Positions 9,645 to 17,750 of a DNA stretch of 39,809 nt are shown in pieces. A model generated the notes under the pieces. That model ran no database searches, was not told the DNA's origin, and saw nothing but the letters and a program-made list of their open reading frames with translations. Every line of letters starts with the position of its first letter. Positions within the stretch are counted from its first letter, which is position 1. The position numbers were made by a program, and so were the translations under genes. Origin of the DNA: Candidatus Bathyarchaeota archaeon (GTDB lineage Archaea; Thermoproteota; CALKCG01; B24); contig JAGTQM010000017.1 in NCBI GenBank assembly GCA_018396755.1, positions 1 through 39,809 of the forward strand. The letters are read 5' to 3'.

Positions 9645-10178
9645 GTGGAGCGGAGGATAATATATTTAGGCATAGCTGTTTTAATTGTAGGCATATATGC
9701 ATTGTTAATTGCGCAATCTTTATCCACCATAGTAAATGTGGATGAGTGGATTTATAGTAGAGTAATAGATCTGCTTGAAAATGAAACCTACGCTATAGAA
9801 GTCTATGCTGATTCGAATACCACTATAATTGTAAACGTTATAACGTATGGACACTGTATAGATTTCAAGTTTATGGATAAAATGAACTATGAAAAGTTTC
9901 TAATAGGTGAAGAATATGATAGTATAATTGACATTGAACATACAGCCAACTACATGCTGACATATTGGAACAGTGAAGCCAATAGAACACACGTCGCGTT
10001 TCTAAGCAATGTTGGACAATGCCTTGAAAAAACGGTAGAGGTGAAAATAGGGATAAGTAAAACACAGCCTAGAAATCCCACCGAGGAAAAAGCAATACTT
10101 ACAAAAGTTGGCTTCGGAATGTTGGCCGCAGCTTTCTGGACCGTTATGTATGGTATGCTTAAGGAGCATAAGAGCTAA
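9645..10178 (+). CDS. Small membrane protein with one external domain, function unknown
   Basis: 177 residues, GTG start. A hydrophobic segment at about 5-25 and a second at about 152-170 bracket an external domain of roughly 125 residues rich in Asn, Tyr and acidic residues, with several N-x-S/T sites and only two cysteines in that domain (around 70 and 127), which could form a disulfide. No family recognised. It is transcribed divergently from the M28/FtsX operon and converges on the TrmB gene, their stop codons overlapping by 4 bases. A role connected with either neighbour is possible but not shown. Confidence 0.65.
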   Translation: MERRIIYLGIAVLIVGIYALLIAQSLSTIVNVDEWIYSRVIDLLENETYAIEVYADSNTTIIVNVITYGHCIDFKFMDKMNYEKFLIGEEYDSIIDIEHTANYMLTYWNSEANRTHVAFLSNVGQCLEKTVEVKIGISKTQPRNPTEEKAILTKVGFGMLAAAFWTVMYGMLKEHKS

Positions 10179-11026
10179 GTAACCTGAGATATATCTTTTC
10201 GGGAGGGCCATTCCCTTAAATATTTCATAAGGGCTTTCACTTCATCCCGCGTTAAACATACTCTCTCAATATCTGCTGTTAAAATTTCACCATTCCAAGC
10301 GTTTTGAAACATTTTTACAACGTTTTTGATACATTCTGGACATGATGATATTATGCCACTCCACTGTTCCAACCCATCCTCCGTCTCAAATTTGTTAACG
10401 ACCATGACTGTTTTATCGTCAGATATAAGCATTAACGGTAATGGAGCAGTAGTCTTTTTAACTTCAAAGCCTAGGTCTTCAGCCCTCTTCTCAAGTTCGT
10501 CGCTCTGAACTATAAGTCTAACGGTAACGTTCTTCTTAGAGAGTTTTAACAGGGTTTGTAGAAGTTTATTATGTGGAATCGGCTCGTAAATGGGTAGCGA
10601 TATTGAGATCGATTTAGAGGTTTTAGAGATGATTTTGGAGAGAGTTCGGTTTATACGACTTCTACCCAGTACGTTTGTGCGACCGTAAAACCTCATCTTA
10701 GATATTGCAGTGTAGAGCGGTGTAAGCTCGGATATTAGGAGGTCGGAGGTCTTCCGAATATCTTCAATCATTCTATCTCTAAGTTCCCCTAGAGACTTCG
10801 ACGGAGGTTCAACTTTAAACATTGAAGGCCTCTGCCCGGCCACGCTCACCAAGTTGAAAGATTTGAGTTTTTCAATAGATGTGTAGACTTTCGGATATGG
10901 AACACCAGTTATTGAGCTGATTTCAGAAGCCGTTAACATGCCGAATCTTAAAAGAGCAAAGTACGTTTTAGCCTCATAGGTTGTCAACCCAAGCTTCCTT
11001 AAAGAGACTAGTATGTCATAGTCCAT
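10175..11026 (-). CDS. TrmB-family transcriptional regulator
   Basis: 283 residues. Residues 1-75 form a winged helix (LRKLGLTTYEAKTYFALL, then ASEISSITGVPYPKVYTSIEKL), the standard TrmB DNA-binding domain. A coiled-coil linker (about 78-110) is followed by a PLD-like/TrmB effector domain (about 115-240) with ISLPIYEP and VRLIVQS strands. TrmB proteins regulate sugar transport and metabolism in archaea, binding sugars in the C-terminal domain; here the ligand is unknown. The gene faces the ABC-2 exporter operon across 48 bp that contains a perfect palindrome, so it probably controls that exporter and itself. Confidence 0.88.
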   Translation of the reverse strand: MDYDILVSLRKLGLTTYEAKTYFALLRFGMLTASEISSITGVPYPKVYTSIEKLKSFNLVSVAGQRPSMFKVEPPSKSLGELRDRMIEDIRKTSDLLISELTPLYTAISKMRFYGRTNVLGRSRINRTLSKIISKTSKSISISLPIYEPIPHNKLLQTLLKLSKKNVTVRLIVQSDELEKRAEDLGFEVKKTTAPLPLMLISDDKTVMVVNKFETEDGLEQWSGIISSCPECIKNVVKMFQNAWNGEILTADIERVCLTRDEVKALMKYLREWPSRKDISQVT

Positions 11027-11038
11027 TACATCAAAAAC

Positions 11039-11063
11039 TTAATTAGAAAATCTTTCTAATTAA
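11039..11063. promoter_or_regulatory. Perfect palindrome, probable TrmB operator over divergent promoters
   Basis: Two 11-bp arms, TTAATTAGAAA (11039-11049) and TTTCTAATTAA (11053-11063), are exact inverted repeats around a 3-base spacer. The left arm coincides with the TATA-like cttaatta for the plus-strand ABC gene (ATG 11075) and the right arm with the minus-strand tttaatta for the TrmB gene (ATG 11026). A dimeric regulator bound here would block both promoters. Confidence 0.75.
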
Positions 11064-11074
11064 ATTATCGGAAA

Positions 11075-12091
11075 ATGAAGAATGAAAATGTATGCGAAGC
11101 CGTAGACGGAGAATTGAAAGTAGCGATCGAAGCTAGAGACCTAACCAAGCAGTATGGAGAATTCACGGCTGTAAACGATTTAAATCTTAAAGTTTTCGAT
11201 GGGGAGTTTTTCGGCTTATTGGGGCCAAATGGAGCCGGTAAGACAACTACCGTTAAAATGCTTACTGGGCTTAGTAAGCCTACTAAAGGTGAGGCACTTA
11301 TCATGGGTGCGAATATTATGGAGAGGCCTCTCGACGTTAAAAGGATCATAGGGGTTGTACCTGAAGTATCAAACATATACGTGGAGATGACTGCTTGGGA
11401 GAACCTCATATTCGCAGCTGAGCTTTATGATGTCCCCAGAGGCGAGGCTGTTGAAAGAATTAAAATGCTGTTGGAAGTTTTCGGCCTCTACGAGAGGCGC
11501 CACGATAAATCCGCCAACTTCTCTAAAGGTATGAGGAGGAGGTTGACCATAGCTATGGCATTGGTTCATAATCCGAGGGTTTTGTTTTTAGACGAGCCGA
11601 CGAGCGGGTTGGATGTTCAAAGTACTAGAAACATTAGGGAAGTTGTTAGAAGGCTTAATAGGGATGGTGTAACCGTTTTCATGACGACGCACTTCATAGA
11701 TGAAGCTGACAACTTATGCAATAGAGTTGGCATAATAAATAAAGGACAATTGGTGGCTTTAGATACACCTGAAAGACTTAAGCAAAAAATTGGAGGAAGA
11801 GTAAGCATTGAAGTATCGCTTCAACCCATACCAAGCTTAGAAGAGCTTAAAGAAGTTTCAAGCGATGTTATGAAGACTGGAGACAAGTTCATAGTCTACA
11901 CTGAGAACCCATCTATAACCATATCCGAACTTATCAAATTAGCCAATGCAAAAGAATGGAAGATCATATCGGTTAAAACTTTAACGCCAAGCCTTGAAGA
12001 CGTATTTGTTAAACTCACAGGACTTACGGCTGTCGACGTTGAACGGCTTGAGCTTATCAGACCCTCTGGAAGAGGGAGGGGTAGAGAATGA
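11075..12091 (+). CDS. ABC-2 type exporter ATPase subunit
   Basis: 338 residues. Walker A GPNGAGKTT (50-58), Q-loop replaced by PE (VVPEVSN, about 95-100), signature NFSKGMRR (148-155), Walker B VLFLDEP (169-175) and H-loop His206, all typical of CcmA/DrrA-like ATPases of ABC-2 exporters. The C-terminal 100 residues form the extra alpha-beta domain common in that group. Its stop overlaps the permease start by 4 bases (ATGA), so the two are translationally coupled. ATG 11075 lies just after the TrmB-type palindrome, giving a leaderless or nearly leaderless transcript. Exported substrate unknown: drug, lipid or polysaccharide are all possible. Confidence 0.92.
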   Translation: MKNENVCEAVDGELKVAIEARDLTKQYGEFTAVNDLNLKVFDGEFFGLLGPNGAGKTTTVKMLTGLSKPTKGEALIMGANIMERPLDVKRIIGVVPEVSNIYVEMTAWENLIFAAELYDVPRGEAVERIKMLLEVFGLYERRHDKSANFSKGMRRRLTIAMALVHNPRVLFLDEPTSGLDVQSTRNIREVVRRLNRDGVTVFMTTHFIDEADNLCNRVGIINKGQLVALDTPERLKQKIGGRVSIEVSLQPIPSLEELKEVSSDVMKTGDKFIVYTENPSITISELIKLANAKEWKIISVKTLTPSLEDVFVKLTGLTAVDVERLELIRPSGRGRGRE

Positions 12092-12837
12092 GTATAGACA
12101 CATCTTTAAAGAAGATATTTGTTATAGCGGCGAAAGACATTAAAACGTATTATAGTAAACCTCCTTCACTATTCTACGGTATTGTTTTACCATTCGCACT
12201 CTTCGGAGCCTTCCTCGCTGGAAGACCCTGCGTAACGGAAGATTACAGGGTGGTGGGGGTTACGGTTTTATCGACGTTCTTCGGAGGAACCACAATAGCA
12301 GCTGTAATCCTTCCTCTTGAGAGGAGGAGTGGGACTATAGATAGACTTATTTTGGCACCTGTGTCTTTTAAGACGCTTCTATTGGGGAAAAGCTTAGCCG
12401 GTTTCACGTTCAGTTTTCCGGTAACGCTTCTAGTCCTCTCAATAATACTTCCATTCACGGGATTCTGGAATCTCAATCCTCTGCTACTAGTAGTTTCTAT
12501 AGCTTTATCCGTAATATTCTCATGCGCCTTCGGCTTAGCATTCTCAGCTTCAGCCAATGATGTAGCCGACGTTATGTGGCCTATGAATTTCGTAAGATTT
12601 CTCATGATATTCTTCTCAGGGGTTTTCATGCCTATAGATGAAATTTACCTGTACATGCCTTCTCTAAAATTCATAGCCTATCTACTGCCTTTAACGTACT
12701 CCGTAGATGCCGTCTACCAGTCTATAGTTGGAATAAACGACATAATGATGTTGATCGCGGACTTCACAATACTAATAGCGATGATAATACTGCTCTACTA
12801 TATAGCCTACAGGAGATTCATAAAAACTCTAACCTGA
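12088..12837 (+). CDS. ABC-2 type exporter permease
   Basis: 249 residues with six hydrophobic segments (about 27-45, 52-75, 100-122, 132-155, 165-190, 222-242), the usual ABC-2 layout. The segment GTTIAAVILPLERRSGTIDR has the conserved E-R-x2-G-T loop of this family, and FSGVFMPIDE resembles the conserved phi-SGxxxP motif before the last segments. It overlaps the ATPase gene by 4 bases and completes a two-gene exporter that probably works as a dimer of each subunit in the cytoplasmic membrane. Regulated with the ATPase by the upstream TrmB-type operator. Confidence 0.9.
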   Translation: MSIDTSLKKIFVIAAKDIKTYYSKPPSLFYGIVLPFALFGAFLAGRPCVTEDYRVVGVTVLSTFFGGTTIAAVILPLERRSGTIDRLILAPVSFKTLLLGKSLAGFTFSFPVTLLVLSIILPFTGFWNLNPLLLVVSIALSVIFSCAFGLAFSASANDVADVMWPMNFVRFLMIFFSGVFMPIDEIYLYMPSLKFIAYLLPLTYSVDAVYQSIVGINDIMMLIADFTILIAMIILLYYIAYRRFIKTLT

Positions 12838-12927
12838 GGACTTAGTATAATTACTGAAGCAGAGACGTTTTAACCACGTCTTGTTTTCCCATATTTTTGA
12901 ATACACATCCATGTAGTACTTAATAGA

Positions 12928-12950
12928 AATATTTATAACTTTCAAAAGTT
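12928..12950 (+). promoter_or_regulatory. TATA box plus palindrome before the metal/corrinoid importer operon
   Basis: aatatttataac (12928-12939) is a good TATA box about 33 nt before ATG 12968. It overlaps a perfect inverted repeat AACTTT-CA-AAAGTT (12937-12950) located between TATA and the predicted transcript start near 12960, a usual place for a repressor to act. Which regulator binds is unknown; a metal-responsive one would fit the operon. Confidence 0.5.
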
Positions 12951-12967
12951 AAACATTGAATGAGAAT

Positions 12968-14422
12968 ATGAATCGGAAGTTAGTAGTTGCCTTCCTCATA
13001 GTGCTGGTCGCCGCAGCTGCCTACTTCATAGTCTATACAAAGCCATGGATCACTAGAATCTCCGTACTTTATCCGGACAACGCATCCGACATACTTAATG
13101 TATTAAAAGCCAAGTTTGAAGATGGGAACTGGTTTGCAGGGGTAGAGCTTAAGACATACGCTAGTAGTGAGCTTGTCCGTGAAGTTTTAAGTTCAGAGAG
13201 AGTAGATGTTATAATTGTAGATGACGTTAACGTCGCTGAAAGCTTGCATAGGGATAGGTATTTAGACTGGTTTATAGAGTTCGCAACTAGGAGCGGAAGC
13301 GTATATTGCATAGCCGTAGTTAGAGGCTCTGTCCATCCCAGTCAAGCGCTGGAATTTGTGAGGTTTATGTTGGAAAACCCTGAGATATACGCGGGTTTAT
13401 GTACAGTTGTGACACCGGCTAAAGGGTTTGGAAGCATTCCCGAAGAACTCCAGCAACATATTGTAAAGTATAAGGTCATTGTAGATTGGATTAATAGGAG
13501 TGTTGTAATACCTGAAAACGTTAAGAAAGTCGTAAGCCTTGTCCCGGTGATCACCGTTTCCATGATAATGATGGGTGGAGGAGATCTGCTAGTCGGCGTT
13601 GATAGAATCTCTCCGAGTTCTGAATTCCTACAAATAGTCTATCCGCAGATTAAAGATATACCTGTGGCTGGTTTTCTAACAGAGTTCGACGAGGAGTATA
13701 TATTAAGCCTAAATCCAGACGTTGTCTTAGTGAAAGATTCCATTGTTGTTGAAAGGTTTGAAAAAATCGGAATACAGGTTATAGTGATCGACATGGCAGA
13801 CCTCAACTATGAGCAGCTTTATAGTGCCCTTAGACTCATAGGTGACATTATCAATAGAAGAGATATGGCAGAAGAGCTGGCATCCTACTGTGAAAGTACT
13901 ATAGAAGACCTGTTAAATGTAACAGCTAAAATCCCTAGAGAGGAAAAGCTGAAGGTTTACATAGCTATGGGTGATGGATTGACGACGCACGTAACTCGCG
14001 TTTCAAAAGACACGATACGGGTTGCCGGAGGTATATGTGTAGCTGAAAACCTCACAGCGCCCGCTGGAGCGCCTCCTAGGGTGCAAGTATCTATGGAGAC
14101 TATACTTGAGTGGAATCCAGACGTCATAATAGCTTGGGAGCCTAAGGTTAAACAGCGTATTCTCTCAGACCCCAGATGGTCTGCTGTTAACGCCGTCAAA
14201 AACGGTAGGGTCTACGTGATGCCTAGGGGTATTAGAGAGTGGATTATACCTGAGCCTGAAGCCGTTTTAGGCGCCAAATGGCTTGCCGCACAGCTCTACC
14301 CAGACTTAGCCACTTTAAGTAGAGATGACATTAGAGAGTTTTACAACTGGTTTTTAAACTATACGATTTCAGAGGAAGAGATTGATAAGATACTGAGTGG
14401 TACATATGTCACAACGATATAA
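12968..14422 (+). CDS. Membrane-anchored substrate-binding protein (BtuF/FepB-like) with an extra N-terminal half-domain
   Basis: 484 residues from ATG 12968; a TTG at 12956 is in frame but lies before the predicted transcript start. An N-terminal hydrophobic anchor without a lipobox Cys (about 4-24) is followed by about 120 residues (30-150) that look like one lobe of a ModA-type binding protein, with DVIIVDDVNVAE and a SHxSQALEFVRFMLENPE-like ending. Residues about 180-475 are a complete helical-backbone metal/corrinoid receptor: VIPENVKKVVSL, GGGDLLVGVDR, ILSLNPDVVLV, ETILEWNPDVIIAWEP, VKNGRVYVMPRG. Binds Fe-siderophore, heme or cobamide in this family; the substrate here cannot be read. 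Its end overlaps the permease gene. Confidence 0.85.
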   Translation: MNRKLVVAFLIVLVAAAAYFIVYTKPWITRISVLYPDNASDILNVLKAKFEDGNWFAGVELKTYASSELVREVLSSERVDVIIVDDVNVAESLHRDRYLDWFIEFATRSGSVYCIAVVRGSVHPSQALEFVRFMLENPEIYAGLCTVVTPAKGFGSIPEELQQHIVKYKVIVDWINRSVVIPENVKKVVSLVPVITVSMIMMGGGDLLVGVDRISPSSEFLQIVYPQIKDIPVAGFLTEFDEEYILSLNPDVVLVKDSIVVERFEKIGIQVIVIDMADLNYEQLYSALRLIGDIINRRDMAEELASYCESTIEDLLNVTAKIPREEKLKVYIAMGDGLTTHVTRVSKDTIRVAGGICVAENLTAPAGAPPRVQVSMETILEWNPDVIIAWEPKVKQRILSDPRWSAVNAVKNGRVYVMPRGIREWIIPEPEAVLGAKWLAAQLYPDLATLSRDDIREFYNWFLNYTISEEEIDKILSGTYVTTI

Positions 14423-15458
14423 ACGGATTCTTGAGAAAGTCCGAGGAGGAAAAGCTTCAACAGTAGTTTTAACTCTACTACCCATACTTTTTTTCTTAGT
14501 ATCATTGTTCATAGGTAGGTATCAGATTTCACCTGACACGGTGATCTTGACTCTAATCTCGAAAATACTGCCGATGTTACATTCACATAATATTCCTAAG
14601 CAGATTGAAATAACGATAATTCAGGTTAGACTGCCAAGAGCTATAGCAGCTGCGTTGGTAGGTGCTACTCTAGCTCTCTCGGGGACAAGCTTTCAAGCCT
14701 TATTTAGAAACCCTCTGGTTTCCTCTCAAATACTAGGTGTTGCTTCAGGTGCAGGCTTTGGAGCCGCTCTAGCTTTACTCTTATCCGGAGACCTTGTGAT
14801 CGTTCAGATTTCAGCCTTCGGATTTGGAATAGCAGCCGTAGCCATATCCTATGCGATAAGTAAAATACATAAGGAGACCCCGGTTCTCACGCTTGTTTTA
14901 GCCGGAATGGTTGTTGGAGCCTTGTTCTCATCTCTAACGTCGCTTGTAAAGTACGTAGCCGATCCATATGAGAGGCTTCCCTCAATAGTCTTCTGGCTTA
15001 TGGGAAGCCTCTCAGGCGTTTCATTTAAAGAGCTTTCCTGGAGTTTTATCCCAATGATAGCCTCATGCATAATCCTCGTCATGATCAGGTGGAGGATGAA
15101 CGCCCTATCCCTGGGAGAGGAAGAGGCTAAAGCGTTGGGTGTGGATGTTGAAAAGATGAGGATGCTTGTAATAAGCTGCTGCACTTTGATGACTAGTGCG
15201 GCAGTCGCCATAGCCGGCGTAGTCGGATGGGTTGGATTGGTAATACCGCACGTATGCAGAATGCTGGTCGGCCCGGATCATAAGATTCTAGTGCCAGCTT
15301 CAATATCTATAGGGGCTGCATACATACTGGCGGTCGATAGCTTAGCTAGAGCAGCATCAACTGTTGAAATACCCTTAGGCGTATTAACCGCCATAATAGG
15401 AGCCCCCTTCTTCTTCTACCTTCTTAGGAGGGAGAGATTGGGATGGAGATGGAAGTAA
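14406..15458 (+). CDS. FecCD/BtuC-type ABC importer permease
   Basis: About 350 residues and ten hydrophobic segments. Family marks are RLPRAIAAALVGATLALSG, FQALFRNPLVSSQILG, the LSLGEEEAKALGV cytoplasmic coupling loop and GVVGWVGLVIPHVCRMLVGPDH, then the C-terminal IPLGVLTAIIGAPFFFYLL. These belong to permeases importing siderophores, heme or cobalamin. ATG 14406 is used; a GTG at 14397 is in frame. The start lies inside the end of the binding-protein gene (17-base overlap) and the end overlaps the ATPase gene by 16 bases, a tight operon. Confidence 0.93.
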   Translation: MSQRYKRILEKVRGGKASTVVLTLLPILFFLVSLFIGRYQISPDTVILTLISKILPMLHSHNIPKQIEITIIQVRLPRAIAAALVGATLALSGTSFQALFRNPLVSSQILGVASGAGFGAALALLLSGDLVIVQISAFGFGIAAVAISYAISKIHKETPVLTLVLAGMVVGALFSSLTSLVKYVADPYERLPSIVFWLMGSLSGVSFKELSWSFIPMIASCIILVMIRWRMNALSLGEEEAKALGVDVEKMRMLVISCCTLMTSAAVAIAGVVGWVGLVIPHVCRMLVGPDHKILVPASISIGAAYILAVDSLARAASTVEIPLGVLTAIIGAPFFFYLLRRERLGWRWK

Positions 15459-16282
15459 AAGACCTATACTTTTCATATCCCACGGGTAGGGAAGTCGTTA
15501 AAGGCGTCTCGTTTAAAGTAAGGAGCGGAGAGATTTTCTGCGTACTCGGTCCAAATGGATGCGGTAAAACGACTCTCCTAAAGTGTTTATGCGGTATTTT
15601 AAAGCCTAGCGAGGGTTCAATATTTCTAGACGGTGTAGAGGCAAACTCCATACCTAAAACCGAGCGGGCGAAAACAATTGCTTACCTACCTCAGGAACAT
15701 ATGACCCTCCTTCCATATAGAGTACTAGATTTCGTAGTCATGGGAAGGGCGCCGCACTTAAGCATATTTTCAACACCATCCGATAAAGACTATGAGATAG
15801 CTGGAGAGGCGCTTAAAGAAGTTGGTGCCTATCATTTAAAGGATAGTCCATATGTGGAGTTGAGCGGTGGTGAAAAACAGCTCGTATTAATTGCTAGGGC
15901 ATTGACACAGCAACCTAAAATCCTACTCTTAGATGAACCCACTTCTCAATTAGACTTGAAAAACCAGGCGATCGTACTCGGAATATTGGGTAAGCTTACA
16001 CGGCGTGGCTTAATAGTAGTAATGACTACACATTTCCCAACGCATGCCTTCCTCCACTCCAGCCGCGTAGGTCTGATGGCAGATGGACGCTTCTTAGCCG
16101 TAGGGGAACCGGAGCAAGTTATGACTGAGGAGAACCTTAAGAAGGCGTATGATATCGATGTGAAAGTCCTCACTGTGAAAAGCCCATTAGACGACGGCTT
16201 TATAAAAATGTGCATACCGACTGGAGTAATTTTGGCACGTCGCTGCTTCTGTAAGATTGAGCATGCTGAAGAGGGCACATAG
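15443..16282 (+). CDS. FepC/BtuD-type ABC importer ATPase
   Basis: 279 residues. Walker A GPNGCGKTT (36-44), Q-loop YLPQEH (81-86), signature LSGGEKQ (140-146), Walker B ILLLDEP (160-166), D-loop and H-loop His197. The C-terminal extension ends in a CFCKIEH stretch with three cysteines in the last 40 residues (CIPTG, RRCFCK), which is unusual for these ATPases and could bind a metal (inference). Overlaps the permease gene and precedes the methyltransferase by 3 bases, completing the importer. Confidence 0.93.
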   Translation: MEMEVKDLYFSYPTGREVVKGVSFKVRSGEIFCVLGPNGCGKTTLLKCLCGILKPSEGSIFLDGVEANSIPKTERAKTIAYLPQEHMTLLPYRVLDFVVMGRAPHLSIFSTPSDKDYEIAGEALKEVGAYHLKDSPYVELSGGEKQLVLIARALTQQPKILLLDEPTSQLDLKNQAIVLGILGKLTRRGLIVVMTTHFPTHAFLHSSRVGLMADGRFLAVGEPEQVMTEENLKKAYDIDVKVLTVKSPLDDGFIKMCIPTGVILARRCFCKIEHAEEGT

Positions 16283-16285
16283 ACT

Positions 16286-16936
16286 GTGAGCTTCTCCAAT
16301 GCCTCAGAAGAAGAGAGCATACCTCAGCCCCCGATCCATCCTTCAACTATATATAAGGCCTTAGCTAAGCATATTGTCGAGAATTATGGCGTTGAGGAGG
16401 GGCTGTGTCTCGATATTGGTAGTGGTGTTGGTTTACTAGGAATCGAGCTCGCTAGGCTAACCCAGCTTAAAGTCCTACTCCTAGATGTTGATAGGAAAGC
16501 TCTGGTAGGCGGTTTAACAAACGCCAAACATTTCAAGGTTGAGGGGAGAGTTTCAGCCGTCCTGGCAGATGCGCACAATCTACCGTTTAAGCCCAATTCG
16601 GTAAACCTTGTGGTTAGCAGAGGCGTTATCCCATTTTCGAAGGACCGAGTTAAGATGTTTAAAGAGGTGTATAGGGTGCTTGTAGAGCATGGTTTCGCCC
16701 TCATAGGAGGTGGAATCCATAGCGGATCACTCAAATACCTACCGGAACATTCTAGGGAACGTCTTAGAGAGGAGGTTAGGATGCGGATGACGAGGTTCTT
16801 CAGTAGCCCTCAAGGTAGGGGCTATGACCATCCGGATAAGTGGAGACTAGAGGAGTGGCTTAGAGAGGCGGGAATTAGACAGTTTAGGATAATATCGGAC
16901 GACCCTGGAAAATGGATTGAGATATTGAAACCCTAG
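16286..16936 (+). CDS. Class I SAM-dependent methyltransferase in the importer operon
   Basis: 216 residues, GTG start three bases after the ATPase stop. SAM-binding motif I is LCLDIGSGVGLLG (40-52); VLLLDVDRKAL follows as motif II; VLADAHNLPFKPNSVNLVVSRG is motif III/IV; FKEVYRVLVEHGFALIGGG matches the post-IV region. The VSRG and IGGG features match methyltransferases found beside iron/cobalamin-type importers and DUF5714 genes in methanogens (from memory). Likely modifies a small molecule, perhaps connected with the imported corrinoid or metal complex; this is inference. A relic of a second copy of this gene lies at 18321-18530. Confidence 0.85.
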   Translation: MSFSNASEEESIPQPPIHPSTIYKALAKHIVENYGVEEGLCLDIGSGVGLLGIELARLTQLKVLLLDVDRKALVGGLTNAKHFKVEGRVSAVLADAHNLPFKPNSVNLVVSRGVIPFSKDRVKMFKEVYRVLVEHGFALIGGGIHSGSLKYLPEHSRERLREEVRMRMTRFFSSPQGRGYDHPDKWRLEEWLREAGIRQFRIISDDPGKWIEILKP

Positions 16937-16939
16937 GAT

Positions 16940-17200
16940 TTCCACTTTTAACAAAATCGTTGTTGTAAATGTACTCCGCGTTTTTCAAATGTTTATGCTT
17001 ATAGGAAAGCAGACTCTCTATAAGCTGACTGTGGCCTTTAATCTGCTCGGAGAACTCTGACTGATCCGTAGGGTTTAAACTTGCAAGTGAATGATGTCTG
17101 GCTAAGTAGTTCGACACATCCGCTCTTAACCATCCGCTTAAACAATTCTAGAAGATCTGGATCCTACTTTTCGCACCGCTCTATAAACGTACCTAAAAAT
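16940..17200 (-). pseudogene. Relic of a GH57-family alpha-amylase-like gene
   Basis: Minus-strand reading gives GTFIERCEK, a stop, DPDLLELFKRMVKSGCVELL, a frameshift, then HHSLASL...EFSEQIKGHSQLI and LKNAEYIYNNDF. These match in order the GH57 (COG1449-type) pattern of a GxFLEQ strand, DLLxLFKxLVxxGxVELL, HSLxSL...EFxEQVxxH and FRNTELIYNN. At least one stop and one frameshift are visible and both ends are missing, so this is a fragment of about 85 codons of an enzyme usually over 350 residues. Confidence 0.65.
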
Positions 17201-17303
17201 TATCTGACGTCTTAATCTTGGAGGCTGACGGACTTAAAAACCACGCGGAGATCTACCATTTTCACACCATTTCGTATTTTAGAGCTTCAGCGTACGCTGA
17301 TGT

Positions 17304-17750
17304 TTAAACCCCAAAACGCTCCTTTAAATACTTGCCTATAACTAGGAGAGCCTTCTCAGCACTTCTGATTGCTTCCTCAGCCTGTTCACGTCTATATTCT
17401 TTAGAGGGGCGCCAAATTCTTCTACCTCTGACAACCGGATACCTCGTCAGAGTATAGTGCTCGAAAAGCCAGTACGTTTCTCTTAGAACTTCTTTTAAAG
17501 GTTCAACCCAATTGTTTGAAGCCGATGTTATGACTTCTGAGGCGAAGTATGGTGAAACATCATGTTCAAGTACAAATGCTACACCATGTATGGTTAAAGC
17601 GGATTTCATAGCAAGTTCAACGCATTGTTGAGAGTTGAAGATGGCTCTGGCATACCTCTCGGCCTTAAAGTCGTCTTTAGCTGACTCTAGAAATACTTTA
17701 GCTTCTTCGATTTGAGCCTTGGCCAGCTCAAGGTTTAATCCAGAGCCCAC
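17304..17750 (-). CDS. HEPN-domain protein, partner of the MNT nucleotidyltransferase
   Basis: 148 residues, all helical. The N-terminal helices contain the HEPN pattern of a Lys/Glu-rich helix then RAIFNSQQCVELAMKSAL, GVAFVLEHDVS, and the C-terminal part has FEHYTLTRYP followed by Y-x6-A-x2-A-x2-A-x2-L, as in the HEPN family of COG1895/2250. In HEPN/MNT modules this subunit is an RNase toxin, or the target of nucleotidylation. Start ATG 17750 overlaps the MNT gene by 23 bases. Confidence 0.85.
   Translation of the reverse strand: MGSGLNLELAKAQIEEAKVFLESAKDDFKAERYARAIFNSQQCVELAMKSALTIHGVAFVLEHDVSPYFASEVITSASNNWVEPLKEVLRETYWLFEHYTLTRYPVVRGRRIWRPSKEYRREQAEEAIRSAEKALLVIGKYLKERFGV

Noticed and set aside
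11075-12837. The ABC-2 ATPase as the missing motor of the M28/FtsX permease
   Set aside because: It is translationally coupled to its own ABC-2 permease, on the other strand and under TrmB-type control; its sequence is of the DrrA rather than MacB/FtsE type.
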